In this document: one piece after another, positions 9,171 through 20,892 of the stretch | Layout: every line of letters starts with the position of its first letter | How positions within the stretch are numbered: the first letter of the stretch is position 1 | Program-made: the position numbers and the translations under genes | Assembly: GCA_004369045.1 (NCBI GenBank) | Contig: ML213541.1 | Coordinates: 42,828 to 106,827, forward strand | Source: Heliocybe sulcata | Lineage: Eukaryota; Basidiomycota; Agaricomycetes; Gloeophyllales; Gloeophyllaceae | Direction of reading: 5' to 3' | DNA: 64,000 nt | The notes under the pieces: model-generated | Database searches by the model: none | What the model saw: only the letters and a program-made list of their open reading frames with translations | What the model was told of the DNA's origin: nothing

Positions 9171-10974
9171 TCAAGCGCGTGCATTGAATGATTGATCCTC
9201 ATTTTCATCGGTATTCTCCCCGAAAGTAAAACCACTCCGATCCTTTTGCGACATGAAAGACGAGTCAGACCCAGGCGGTCCCGGATGAATGCCAGCATTC
9301 GCGGCCGCAGAGTTCCACAGCACTCCGTGTCCCAAGCTCCTGGCAGTCCCGACCTTCATTCTTCCGTTTAGCGTGCACTTCTGTCCGTATTCCAATATCG
9401 CGCGATAGAGCGCGTTGTTGAAGCCTACGCACTGCACACCCACGCAAGCAACTTTGAGGGCTCCGACGGCGTATAACTGGCAGGTCTCGTATATGTTGGC
9501 TGGCGATGTGTTCTTTCTCCCGGCCAGGGTCTCTTTAACCAATGCCTGACTTGTCTGAGGATATCATCGTAAGCGCTAGCGTCAAGGACAGGAACCAAGA
9601 CTGAACCACCTCCTGTGATAAGTTCTCCCATTCTTCGATCGTCAAGTCAGGGAGACACAGTGCCCTATACACGCCAGCGTAGTACCACTTCCCGTCCTTG
9701 TTATAAAAACATTCTAAAAACTATAGCGTCGATCATTGCATGTACAGCGGGAGGAAGACCGTACCGGTGGGTTTAGCCATCTTGTTGACAGGGTCAGAGA
9801 GCTTCCATCCATGCGCCGTCGCAACACGAGGATTTGTGTGGCATTTATACAGAGGTGTCAGGAAGTAGCCGTGTTCCTCCCGGTCTGGACACCATGTTGT
9901 AGTCGTTTCTTGGAAGATCCGGTAATTAGGAATTCTGATCAACACAGGCGCATACAGTCAGCGTATGCTATAAGATCAGCGAGGCACGCCGTACAAGTTC
10001 GTTATGGTCTAGAATGATATCTGGCGCGTCAGATGCGCTGCAATACCCAGAAAGGATACTGAACTGACGTTATTGGCATTCGCCAGGAACTCCTGAAAAG
10101 TGAACGAAGGCGGCGTAGTGATTGGTTTTAATACATCCTCGGGGATTTCTGACGGAAGAGCGAGGGCCGCAAGTATGGCGTATCTAGCTTGTATCGTCTC
10201 TTGACTAGATGAAGAGGGTATAATCTAGACAGCCATCAGACCTATAGGGATTAAAGGTGGGTGTATGCGCTGACATACCCTAAAATCAAGCTCGTTATCC
10301 TCTTGTATTATAGTCTTCTGAACATCGTTAGACGGAACGATGGATTGGTAGTAGCTGCGAGGTGCGGGACTCTTCTCTGATTGCGGTGACACAAGTGGCG
10401 AAGACGGCGGAACACCCGAACGGGGAGTCGAGGGAGCAATCTATGACTACTGATTCAGTCATTTAAAGCTAACGGAGAGACATAATCACTACCTTGGCAC
10501 CTCCATCTTCGTAGGACGGAGGCGGTGCTTCACATTCGCTCACGCCAATTTTCATTTTCTTCAGCAGCTCTATCTCGTCATGCAATTCCTGTATAGTCCC
10601 CTCCAGCCTCGCAGTATCCTCACCAGCGTCAATCTGTCCAACAGAAGAACATTCAAGCTCCGCATGCCCTAGATCATTCTTACAGTTCAGCAGCTTTATT
10701 AGCTGCCTCTTCTCATGATGCAAGCGTTCTATGGTATCAGCCTTTTGTCGAATCGAGATGTAGGCATCAGCGAGGCGTCGAACAACGACGTCCCGGGCGG
10801 CGAGTGATTCAGCGACTCGGGCTCTTTCAAGTTGAATAGAGACGGCGAGTTGGGCTACCATGGCAGGGTCCTGCGGTATCGACGAAAGAATATCCAGTGA
10901 GTATAAGATAGCCACGGACGGACACTTTGCGAGTGAGCGCTTACATTCATGGCATTTGTCTCTAGGCCGGCCAT
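9171..10974 (-). CDS. DUF6697-like basidiomycete protein
   Basis: Eight exons on the minus strand: 10974-10945, 10870-10493, 10440-10279, 10224-10069, 10008-9995, 9934-9765, 9713-9610 and 9545-9171. They sum to 1389 nt (462 aa) with no frame conflict. The N-terminal half (about residues 20-130) is a charged, leucine-rich probable coiled coil, followed by a Ser/Pro-rich linker. The C-terminal half contains WCPDREEHGYFL, KCHTNPRVATAHGW, CFYNKDGKWYYAGVY and VACVGVQCVGFNNALY, which resemble the fungal DUF6697 domain. Function is unknown. Exon five is only 14 nt, but it is required to keep the frame. The family call is from memory, so a close relative domain is possible. Confidence 0.7.
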
Positions 10975-11442
10975 GGTATCTCGCGGCGTCGTTGACGCGT
11001 CGGACGGCGGGCCCTGCAGCTCGTAGAAGCTTGAGGTAGACTAACTGGAGGAGACGCGTCATATTCAAACTCCGGCATACTCCGACCGAGCAAGTGTGGC
11101 TCGAGCCACAACTTAGAATGTCTGACTCAGAACTTAGTGCAATAGCCTCAGAGAGCAAAATTTAGAGTAGATTTGCCATATAGCCGCCCAGAGCATAAGA
11201 AAAGGGCCGGTAGAGTCAGAGTACTTCTCGTACGAGGTGCCAAGTGCTTGCGAACAACGCCTTTTGATGCGAGCTTCGCGCTGACGCGGACGACCGAGCA
11301 TTCCATATCATACAGGAGCTCCATGCCATGACAAAACTAGGTATAGCCGGACAATAACTGGACGAGGAAGATGCATCTAGACATCCAGGTAGGGAGATGG
11401 ATATGCCTAGTGAAAGCAGGACTCCAAGCTTCAAGTTTCATC

Positions 11443-11775
11443 CTACAGCCTGGGTTTCTTGCCCTTCTTCGTCTTGCTCTTCGATTTTGAGCCTGGATTT
11501 TTTGAAGACGCAAAAGTACTTGCTGTGTGTGGGGAGGACGAGTGCGTTGACGTGACAGATGCGACAGACATGACGGAAGTGGGTGAGGCGTTGGTCTTGC
11601 TTATGATGCTGTTCGACGTTAAGTTCGATGGTGGACCGACGTGCGACAGCAGTTCCGCAGGTCTTGCTGAGTCCTGATTCGTCTCTGACGTTTCATCCGA
11701 TATTATAGGTGTAGTATTGACGACGTTCAGCAGTACCGTCAGGTATAGGCAAGCGAGTATGAGGAAATAATGCAT
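11443..11775 (-). CDS. Small secreted-like hypothetical protein
   Basis: A 110-aa single-exon frame that I do not recognise. The first ~21 residues (MHYFLILACLYLTVLLNVVN) look like a signal peptide. The middle is rich in Ser, Thr and Asn, including N-glycosylation sequons such as NLT and NAS. The end is strongly basic (GSKSKSKTKKGKKPRL). This could be a small secreted protein or a chance frame. The surrounding 11160-12048 has no other support for a gene. Confidence 0.4.
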   Translation of the reverse strand: MHYFLILACLYLTVLLNVVNTTPIISDETSETNQDSARPAELLSHVGPPSNLTSNSIISKTNASPTSVMSVASVTSTHSSSPHTASTFASSKNPGSKSKSKTKKGKKPRL

Positions 11776-12048
11776 CGCAGGCGCAGGCGTTGATTTAGCC
11801 GGTAGAAACGACGGATATAGTCAAGATCTTCAAGGGCCAGAGTACTTCGAGAGATGTAGAGATGTTTCGCTAAGGCCAGCGTAGCCTGGATGCGGTAGAT
11901 GGAGGTGGAAGAGAAAGCGCGGCACAGGCGACAACTACCTCACATATCGGGTAAAGGAAGAGCCGGAACGCATCTAGTCGAGCTAGCAGGGTTGGGAATG
12001 TACATCTACGATGTTATACGGACAGCCTCTACTACACCTAAGAATCTC

Positions 12049-13525
12049 CTATGGTATCGCTAACATACCAAGGCGGTCTCTCACAGTTCGCATCACCTTC
12101 CCAGACGCTGACCGAGCCTTGAATAGCCCCCCTTCCACAATCCGGTCCAGGTAGTCACGAGCCTGGATTAATCTCTCATACTCTTCACGAGGACGACGCA
12201 ACAATTCCAGAATAGCATCAATCACGTCAGCTTTCAAAATGCCATGGTCCTTGCCCGCATACCGTTCTGCCACTTGCTCAGGTTGAGCATCTTCGCAGGC
12301 AGCGAGAATCGTCAGCAAGTTGGCTGTGCCAGGCCGGTTGATTGGATCATAGGCGATCTCCGAGTTCGAATCCGTCACCGCCTTCCGAATTTTCGATTTG
12401 ATTGCTTCTGGTTTATCTGTAAGCAAAATACGAGATTGCTCGAACGGGGAAGACTTTGACATTTTGGAAGAGGGATCCCGGAGGGATAGGATACGCTTCG
12501 AGGGGGCTTAAAGAAGTCAGTGAACGTGTTCCCGGAGTGATGGTGCTCTGCTTACTGTAGACAGCTTCGGGCAGCGGGAAAGTACGGCGAAACTCCTTGT
12601 TATGCGCTCCTAATTGTCGATTTAAGCTGTCGGCGAGGTCTCTGCTGAGTTCGATATGCTGCTGCTGATCCTCGCCCACAGGGACATGCGTAGCTCTGCA
12701 TAAACATAAGTGACGCGCGATAGAGGTAGTCATGCCATGATGATTCCTCACTTATACAGCAAGATATCAGCTGCTTGTAGGACGGGATAAGTGAATAGGC
12801 CAGTGTTAAGCAAGGAGTCGTCCACCTCCGACTCGTCGTTGGCATTTCGAGCATCAGCCAGCCTTCCCTGTCCTTGATTAGCGAGTTCCAGATACCACTT
12901 CACGAAGCTGACTTACCTTCCATGTAGTCATTCGTCTTAACTTCCCTACCGGTGTTATGCAGTTCAAGTACCACGCCAGCTCTAGATGATCCGGATTCTT
13001 CAAAGACGGGTGAGACCAGCATTAACCAGGAGTCTCTCCGCGTACTTGATTTTGGTGAAAGATAATCGAGCGTTCCGGGTCGAGTCCAACAGCTAAAAGA
13101 AGCGCTACCATGTCCGTTTGGGCCTTTAACAAAGCGTTTCGATCTTGCGGCAGGGTGAGAGCATGCCATCCCACAACTGAAAAATACAGCGTGTCATTTG
13201 GCTTGGCCTCTCGCTGCAGTTTCACCCAATTCCGCAGTGCACCAAGATAGTTCCCTAGCTATACGTCTTGTATTGATGGTTTGACGCGAGAACAGCTATC
13301 TATGGCGCTCACATGTGGTACACCGGTCGGTTGAATCCCAGAGAAGTATGTCCGCGAGCGCGCATGCACGTTGGGTGCGTTCCGTGATGCGGTATCTTCA
13401 TCTCTTGCTTCTGCCTGCGACGGACCAGTACCGTAGTATCGTGCACCTCCTAATTGGCATGGTAGTCCGCATCGTACTCTGCACGCTCCAGCGACGCGTC
13501 GAAGGGAGGCAGAGGACATGGACAT
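12049..13525 (-). CDS. MSW1: Mitochondrial tryptophan-tRNA ligase
   Basis: Class I aminoacyl-tRNA synthetase charging tRNA-Trp for mitochondrial translation. Six exons: 13525-13313, 13258-13046, 12997-12917, 12867-12752, 12695-12556 and 12506-12049, totalling 1221 nt (406 aa). The first ~30 residues are Arg/Ser-rich and almost free of acidic residues, fitting a mitochondrial presequence. The catalytic fold begins TYFSGIQPTGVPH-LGNYLGA, where HLGN (residues 71-74) is the HIGH signature split by intron 1. KMSKS is at residues 269-273. GEDQQQHIELSRDLA is typical of bacterial-type TrpRS. The start chosen is the first of two close Met codons after which the presequence is basic; a longer in-frame start at 13729 exists. 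It is divergent from NAA35, 107 bases away. Confidence 0.95.
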
Positions 13526-13646
13526 AAAGGCAAAGTTCAAACTCCGGAAAGGCGCTTGTGCCGAATCTGTCGGTATCGACCTAGCCGTTTCCTCTGATGA
13601 GCTGAGCTTGCGGACTACTGAGCGCGACGACGATGGAATACGATGA
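13518..13646 (+). other. Upstream ORF overlapping the NAA35 start
   Basis: A 42-codon frame (MDIKAKFKLRKG...) begins at 13518 and ends with a TGA at 13644-13646. It overlaps the NAA35 start codon at 13633 in another phase, and its first bases overlap the start of the divergent MSW1 gene. If the NAA35 transcript begins upstream of 13518, this frame would lower initiation at the main ATG. Whether it is transcribed cannot be told from sequence. Confidence 0.35.
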
Positions 13647-16433
13647 AATGTTCGACCAACCGGGAGGGGACGACTTCGTGGATGTGAGGAATATCTTCGA
13701 AGACGCCGCGAGAGGTATCTGCGTGTCACGGTACGGACTGCAACGGACTAACTTATGACCTTTCAGATATGCAGCCTGGAGAGCTGGTATTTACCGAGGG
13801 ATTCAATGTACAGGATGCAATGAGTGCAATTGAGGTGCGTCGAGTCAGTGCCGTAAAGCACGCTCATTAATCAAGGATCGTCATTGCACGCGATCCTGTA
13901 GATTGGTGAACCTCGCATGGACAGCGGCATGATACCAGAAGCAGCAGAACGACCAGAGTTCCAGCCGCTAACGCCACTCCTACCTGAGGAAGTATGCTGG
14001 GTGATGGATCGAATATTGGCATGCGAGGTGTGAGAACAATGGTCTGTCTCCTTGTGCGTTCCCCATACAACTCTATATCTCTTTGCGCAGATGGAATGGC
14101 ACGCTGGAAATGCGCTGGCCCAGACCGTGTTCACAGTGCTCTATGTTCACCACCTCAATGAAATAGACATGGACTTTGTGATGGATGCCGAGAGCTTTGA
14201 CAGGGACCCGGACCGTCCTCTGGAGCTGATCACGATGGTCATTCGGTCTGCGGTTATGGGAATGTTGAAGTGCTGTGATCTTGCCTGGCGAGAGCTATCA
14301 AAGAACAGAGTCAATGAAGTACGTGTCCTGTATGTGAATTATGGCCATTCTTAACGCTATGACACAGGGTGAAGATTGGCAAGGAGAGAAATGCGAAATT
14401 TCTCTTCTTGAAGGCTATCCCATCCGAGGGATAATAAGAGCAATCGATCAAGCTGGCCAGTGGCTAAGGACTGCGACGACAGGTAATTTCTCGCGTTGCT
14501 CCATTGTTCATTGTATCTGATTGTCGCAGTCTCGGCGACATTACGAAATGAGTTGCTTGCTAGACTCCTCCTTCGTAAAGTGCGTGCTCTCAAGTAATTC
14601 AGAGAACAAATGGTTTACTCACATATTCTTCAGACTATCATCGAGCTGATGACTCCGCGTCTCCCTGAAGAGCACGAAAAATTACGAGCGCACATCGCCA
14701 CGGCGCGAGACCTCGTGGAAGGTTTCAAGTCGAGACCCATTCCAACCCCACCTTCAGGCTCCCCAGCCCACCTGGTCTTCGACCCTTACATCACCCGCCG
14801 ATTACATTCCTTCATGCCTCTACGGCCAATACAGTTGCCAGCGCAAGAGAAGGCATGGGAATGCATCACAGCTGCCCTTGACGGCTGGCAGAAGCTCTAC
14901 CATCTGTCTACAGTCACATCTCTCACGACTTGGAAGGTAGCATATTCTGTTACTCCCTGAGAATCACGAGTAACGTCGTACAGGTGTTAGGACAAGCTCA
15001 CGTGTGGCCCTCCGACATGCCTTGCGGAGTCCCATTTCTTCGGTCATTGACTCAGGTCAGTTGGCACTTCCTCCTCCCCTCAGCTATATGCCAAATATTC
15101 CTGCCCAGTCTTTCTTCTATGATGGGAATCGGTTCGTCGGCCGGTACGAAGATACTTGGATCATAGAGAGGTTCTGCGAGGAAACGATAGGTGTAACGCT
15201 CGAAGATATAGACCTTAGTATTCAGCGATCATGGAACGAGGACTCCCAGCCGCCCCTAGGATATCTGCACCGTCTTATGATCAAGGTCAAATGATGAGCT
15301 ACGTCTGTGCGCTAATGTGACTGACTCTCTCAACCGCAGGCTATGATGCCGTATATCAGGTCATTTTGGCACAATCCCCCGCGTCAACGTCGGTTCCTGT
15401 CCAAGTCGTTGCTCGACTGGCACGTCCTCTATGCCACGGCCCATGATTTAGTGCATGCATGTCAAACGGAGGTAAGCACTGTTTTCTGCGCGTTTACAAT
15501 CCAGTGTAAGGAAGATTTCCCAGGACGAGTCTGAAGCTCGCATCCTCGATGCATTCCAGAAGGCGTTACTACTGTGGCGCTTGGAGATCATCCGAGAGGT
15601 GGTGCTTTCCGGATTCCAACTAGAGCTGTATAATCCCAATGAGCTCTCTATGGCGTATTGGTATGCCTGCCAGGTTATGATGGCCCAGCTGGAGTGTTTG
15701 GATGTCCTACTAGCAGCCGCGCCGCCTGGTACGTGGATTAGTAGCCAAGGATATCGCAATAAAAGGACTAAACTCTCCTACGATAGGCTCGATGACATCT
15801 GACGAATTGAGATTCCAACAGTCATTTGTGACTGCATTACATGACTTGTGTTTGGCTGCAGCTCTGGTAAGCCATAAACTATCCAATCGACCTCCAACGA
15901 GAGTCCCGATTGTGCGTATACACAGGTAGCAAAGAGACCTCTTATCTTCTCCAGGGAACGCTCGCTTCTCAACTTCGAAAGGCGATACAAGTGGGCGTTC
16001 AGACCCGAATATGCCCAGGTACCCCTGGAACCAGTAGCGCAACCCAATTTTGAGGATTATATGGCCTGGCACGAAGCTGAGGTATGTTCACGACGATATT
16101 TACCCCGCAGGTTGATAAAGATATCTTACGCTGAAAACAGACCTCGACGTCCCCCGATCGTCTGCTTGACAATGCTGAGGTGGTCTTCTCAGAATTAACC
16201 GAGTCCGGCTCGGCTGGTTGGGCGGGCTTATGGCGGAAGGAACGGCTTGCTGTACGTCGTCGTATCTTTTGTGCTTGCGATTCGGGAAACTTGAGCTTCA
16301 TGCGCAGTTCGTGTCAAGCTTGGGTGCCCTCTCTGCCGAGATGGCTGCAAATATCCGATCCACCGGGGGTCCCGTCGCCCTGAAGTACGAGCCAAACGCC
16401 AGCCTCTGGTTTCCTACTCTGTTCCAGCCGTAA
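13633..16433 (+). CDS. MAK10: N-alpha-acetyltransferase NatC auxiliary subunit NAA35
   Basis: Auxiliary, ribosome-anchoring subunit of the NatC complex, which acetylates Met-Leu/Ile/Phe-type N termini. Fifteen exons: 13633-13714, 13767-13834, 13902-14027, 14091-14318, 14368-14482, 14530-14579, 14634-14936, 14984-15055, 15109-15285, 15340-15471, 15524-15728, 15787-15866, 15926-16081, 16141-16251 and 16308-16433. They sum to 2031 nt (676 aa) in one frame. Family landmarks are the acidic N terminus with DMQPGELVFTEGF and IGEPRMDSGM, then PLTPLLPEEVCWVMDR, EMEWHAGNALAQTV and FFYDGNRFVGRYE. The C terminus reads KYEPNASLWFPTLF. Length fits Mak10 proteins. The gene is divergent from MSW1, and an upstream ORF overlaps its start. 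Confidence 0.95.
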
Positions 16434-16581
16434 TATGTCATCGCAAACTGTAGTGCGGTCCGCCGTATATCCTCAACATTTCTATTCGATGTTCGGAAAT
16501 AGACGAAATGTATTACTAACATTAATTAGTTTTGACTGTGTTGTAGCATATTTATCCTGAATTTGTATCACCGAAACGCCC

Positions 16582-17324
16582 ATGACATCAGTTCTTGAAT
16601 CAAAGCCTAAGCAGGATGCATCGTCTCTGCAAGCTTCCGATTCCGCAATGGTTCATAACCTGAGTCCAGCACAGGAGCGCCGCTTGGTTGACAATCTCGA
16701 GGAGAGGTTCTTAGAAATAACTCGGTCGTTCAAGAAAAGGTCGGTATTCCACAATAATTCGCTTTGACCAGTCAATTGAGCCGAGGCAATAGAACGTTGC
16801 CTTCTGCGACGCTTCCAACTTTGTCGTCTTACCTCGACGCAACCCATACTTTGCTGGCACTTATCTTGCAGATACTGCCGGTCGGCAGATCAGCATCGCT
16901 TCGCACAACCTTTCTCCTTCGCCTCGCCGGGGATGTCATGACATCCATCACAGGATACAAGCCTGACTTGCAGACGCTTCCCAAGCTGCTGAGCTGGATG
17001 AACGACTTAGATCTGGGCTGGCTCGCAGTTCTTCGGGGACAAGCATGGGACCCGGCGGCGCACACAGCGTTGGACGTCACCGCGAGCACCGTGCCAGCGC
17101 CGATGAGCCAGACGGAGCGCACGAGACTCCGGAGCCTTCTGGTGACGGGCACGGAAAGGATGGAGGAGTGGATGGAGGAGCTGGACACTCAGGGCGAGGA
17201 TTATACCACCGCGCTGGAGAGGTTAGGCTTGCAGCAGGGGTTCGACGATCTCTTCGTGAACACGTTCAGCGAGATAGGCGGGCTGTCAGGGATAGACCCG
17301 GAGGGCATGACTGGGACGTGTTGA
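16582..17324 (+). CDS. Hypothetical protein, helical, likely conserved
   Basis: I do not recognise a family. Two exons are needed: the N-terminal frame from 16582 (NLSPAQERRLVDNLEERFLEI) passes into a second frame ending at 17324. The best junction is an intron at 16740-16780 (41 nt); a 32-nt alternative ending at 16771 also keeps the frame. The product is about 233 aa. It is mostly amphipathic helix with leucine-rich stretches (LLALILQILPV, TLPKLLSWMNDLDLGWLAVL) and an acidic C-terminal part (MEEWMEELDTQGEDYTTALERL). No signal peptide or membrane helix. Codon use is like its neighbours, supporting a real gene. Confidence 0.65.
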
Positions 17325-17424
17325 AGCGCGCAGACACAGAACATGGGAGAAATCGCGGACATCGCGACTGTAGAATCCCACATTAGCACACAACATAGTA
17401 TATCCGGAGTACTCCAAAATGGTC

Positions 17425-17810
17425 CTATCGCTTTCGTTTTGAACGACGACTGTCCTCTATAGAATATAGATCAGCATTCAGGCCTGCTTTAGCGATCAGG
17501 ACTACTCACCCATACTCTTCGCCTTCTTCGGAGCTCCTTTGCCTCTCTTCTTCCTTTGGTCGAGGTCACGCAGCCTAATCTGCTCATCTTCATCGACGAC
17601 ATCCCATTCAGGATACTGTTTCATGAGCTTTGCTAACGAGAGTTGCTCGTACGGAGGATAGTACTTCATCATCGACGGTCCCCGAAGACGCTTGCGCAGG
17701 TACTTCGCGCCGGTCCGGATGGATGCAGGGTTATAAGCAGTCTGAAATATTTGACATCGGACCCGGGTGAGGGCAGCCAGCGCGCTGGGCGCTATATTAG
17801 CCATAGTCAT
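17425..17810 (-). CDS. RSM27: Mitochondrial small ribosomal subunit protein mS33
   Basis: Structural protein of the mitochondrial 37S subunit (MRPS33/Rsm27 family). The diagnostic segment is NPASIRTGAKYLRKRLRGP followed by SMMKYYP. Two exons, 17810-17510 and 17456-17425, give 110 aa with a basic tail (SRRSKRKR). The donor at 17509 is a perfect GTGAGT. If the intron were retained, the protein would end a few codons later at 17502. The start at 17810 (MTMANIAPSALAALTRVRCQIF) leaves a suitable N terminus; an upstream in-frame ATG would add ~25 residues. Divergent from SUV3 with 279 bases between start codons. Confidence 0.9.
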
Positions 17811-18089
17811 GGCTAGGAGACGGAGATGAAGAGCAAAGCCTGAAGCTCCAAGAGCCGTGGGAAGGTGGACTGAAATATTCAATTCGTGCTTTTGCCTGCA
17901 TTTGCACTACCTCAATTCTGGCAGCTTCGTCTCGCAGTATTCGGAGCTAGTCTACTGGTGAAAAGGGAACTGAGGGCGACTGACAGAGTTGCTGCGTATT
18001 GAGCAGGACGGACCAGCATTGGTGGGTCAGTAGCTGCTCTGCGCTTTCCGTTGAGAATAACGAAACTGCGCAGGTAGAGTGTCGGTCGC

Positions 18090-20488
18090 ATGCAAAACAT
18101 CGCCTTATCGATATGTTCTCGATGTCATGCATCACTGTGGCCGCAAGCGGGAATTGCATCTCTTGCTAGGCGGCTTCATACTCCCGCTAGACAAGTTACC
18201 TCCTCGCAGGAGTTTCCTCCGGTAAACCGCGGTCATCAGCGCAGACCTCCGGCTCCTAGCCATCTTCGCCCTAGGCAGCATGTAGGAAGCGAAAGCGTTG
18301 AAGCGACAGCCATCAAGCTCGATGACATACCTGACGCTCTCTCCAGATATGTCAAGTCTTGGTCGGCCGACCAGAGGATCCGAGACAGGTTCTCCAAGTT
18401 CGGAATACCCCAGCGCGACTGCGGTACTCTTCTGAAGGAATTCTTGCTAGCATTCAAGCAAGGCAAGGCATTCAAACATGAAGATTACTCCCCGCACATG
18501 CTAGACCATTTTGTGCAGGCTCTGAGCAAGCCACCCGACGTACGCGGTATCGACGGCGTCTTGTGTCGAGTGTTCTATAGATGGGTGGCCAAGTCCAGAG
18601 GTGACCTTCTGAAGAATCGCATCGCCTCTGAAACGACGCTTGATCAAATGGAGAGTCTTACCCGCGTATCTGACTACCGATATCCTACCGAATGGTTCCC
18701 TATGGCTCGCTCTATGAGGCGCAAGGTCATCATGCATGTGGGGCCTACTAATAGCGGCAAGACACACAACGCTCTCCGGGCGCTGGCTGCAGCCCGCTCC
18801 GGCTGCTACGCCGGTCCTCTGCGGTTGCTAGCACACGAAATCGCGGATCGCTTGAATAATGGCCAGATTATCCCTCTTGGCGCAGAGCTCAAGTCGGATG
18901 TCGAAGTCGACGTCAATACAAACCTGGATGTGGGTGCCGCACCGGTCGTAACATCTTCTGGCGACGGGAGATACTCAAGGCCGTGCAATCTCATCACTGG
19001 GGAGCTTCGTATCATGGTGGAGCCAAGTACTGGCCTGATGAGCTCCACCATTGAAATGATGAACTTCACAAGATATTACGATGTTGCAGTTATTGATGAG
19101 ATCCAGATGATTGCAGACCCCGGCCGCGGCAGTTCGTGGTCCTATGCGGTCCTCGGAGTCCGAGCTAAAGAGCTCCATCTGTGCGGCGAGGAGAGCGCGG
19201 TTCCTATCATCGAGGCCATGCTGAAGGACATTGGGGACGAGCTCATTGTGAACCGATATGAGCGTCTTACCCCATTGGTTGTCGCAGACAAAAGTTTGCA
19301 GGGTGATTTGTCGACGATCCAACCTGGAGACTGTATCGTGGCATTCTCGCGTAGTGCCATCTTGGACCTGAAAGATAAGGTCGAGCAGATGACCGGCCTG
19401 CGTGCGGCTGTAGTCTACGGTCGACTGCCTCCGGAGGTTCGTAACACTCAAGCTGCTCTCTTCAACGATCCAAATAGCGGGTACGACGTGCTTGTCGGGA
19501 GTGATGCGATTGGCATGGGATTGAACTTGTACGGTCACTATTCTATACTCTTGCATCTGACCTGATGGTCTCGTACAGGAAAATCAAGCGGATGGTATTC
19601 CACAGCATGCATAAGTTCAACGGCATCAAAGAACTCCCCCTCTCCATCTCGCAAACTAAACAGATTGCTGGCCGTGCTGGCCGATATGGTCTACATGGTG
19701 ACTCCAATTCAGGAGGGGTGGTCACAACGCTGCTTGAGGCGGACCTCCCGCTTCTGCGGGAGACGATGGCGAAAGCGGCTCCATCCCTCCCCAGAGCGTT
19801 CATCCGGAGCAACGAGGACATACAAGGGAAGTTATACGATCAGCTCCCATCTGGCACGTCATTGAAGACTTTGTTTGAGGCGGAGCGCTGTCTCGCGAAG
19901 ATCAGTAAGCCATATGAGTTGGAGACTGTCGACACGCTAGCAATTGGGTACGAGTTGATGGATACGATGGGCAAAGTTTTGCCCCTTGCGGACCGTCTCG
20001 GTCTGGTCCAAATGCCACTTCCTCAGAGGGACCCACGTGTGGCGCACTTCGCTCGTAACCTGGCGGCCGCGATGCGCGCGACGGGCACCGCGAGATTGCA
20101 GGACCTGGTGCAGGACACAGACATGTTCAGTTCCCTTGTGGAGGTGTTGGATCACTCCGAATCCGAGAAACCCATACTGTTCGCAGACGAACACCTACAA
20201 TGCTTGGAATCCTTGGACAAAGCCCTCAGCGCATACGCCTGGCTCTCATATCGCAATAACGTGGTGTTCCCCGACCAAGAAGTCAACGCAATTCTTAAGG
20301 AGAAAACGGAGAAGGCCATCGAAATCTGTCTCGTTTCCTTGAGCAAACTTGAAGAGGATTCACAAGCCAAGGCGTTCTCAATAAAGCGGGGCACGAAACT
20401 CGCGAAAAAGGTCAAACGTGGCGCGGCTGCCAAGCGAGGGGGGGCTGCTAAGCGAGGCTCTGCTCGATCTGGGAAGGTCAAAGTCTGA
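18090..20488 (+). CDS. SUV3: Mitochondrial ATP-dependent RNA helicase SUV3
   Basis: Helicase of the mitochondrial RNA degradosome, which unwinds RNA for 3'-5' decay. Two exons, 18090-19528 and 19579-20488, with a 50-nt intron, give 782 aa. The basic, acid-poor N terminus fits a mitochondrial presequence. Motif I is GPTNSGKT (residues 218-225), the Walker B variant is DEIQ (336-339), and motif VI is QIAGRAGR (508-515). The helicase C-terminal part also contains VLVGSDAIGMGLNL, which the intron interrupts. The C terminus ends in a Lys/Arg/Ala/Gly-rich tail (VKRGAAAKRGGAAKRG), probably RNA-binding or disordered. It shares its upstream region with mS33. Confidence 0.96.
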
Positions 20489-20892
20489 GACTGACTGAGG
20501 GTTGAGTCACGCTCGATGGATGAGTCGTTCACCGTTGAACTGAGGTGAAAATCTGCTATTCCAGGTGGTCTTTTACGGGCTGTAGCCGGCGATGAGAGAG
20601 CGCTCGCCTTCCCTCACCTCGAGAATCACGTCGCATGACATGAACCAGGTTGTACCTTATACACCTTCGACGGTCGGGTGCGAAGTTCTGGCTAGCACTG
20701 CGTACAGCTAGCATGCTTTCGTTTGCCATGGGCAGGCTGAAGCAATAGAAAAGTAGCTTGGAAATTCATGCGTATCCGTTCGTAATTAATGCGTCGAAGG
20801 ACACCGAGTACATCAAGTTCCTACGCACATAGTAACGCTGGACGCGGAACAAAAGGGGTAGCCTGCTGTTTATCGAAACAGAATTCCGCCGC
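20489..20892. other. Convergent intergenic spacer
   Basis: Lies between the 3' ends of SUV3 and P450-A. I see only 3' untranslated-type sequence and no gene. Confidence 0.6.
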
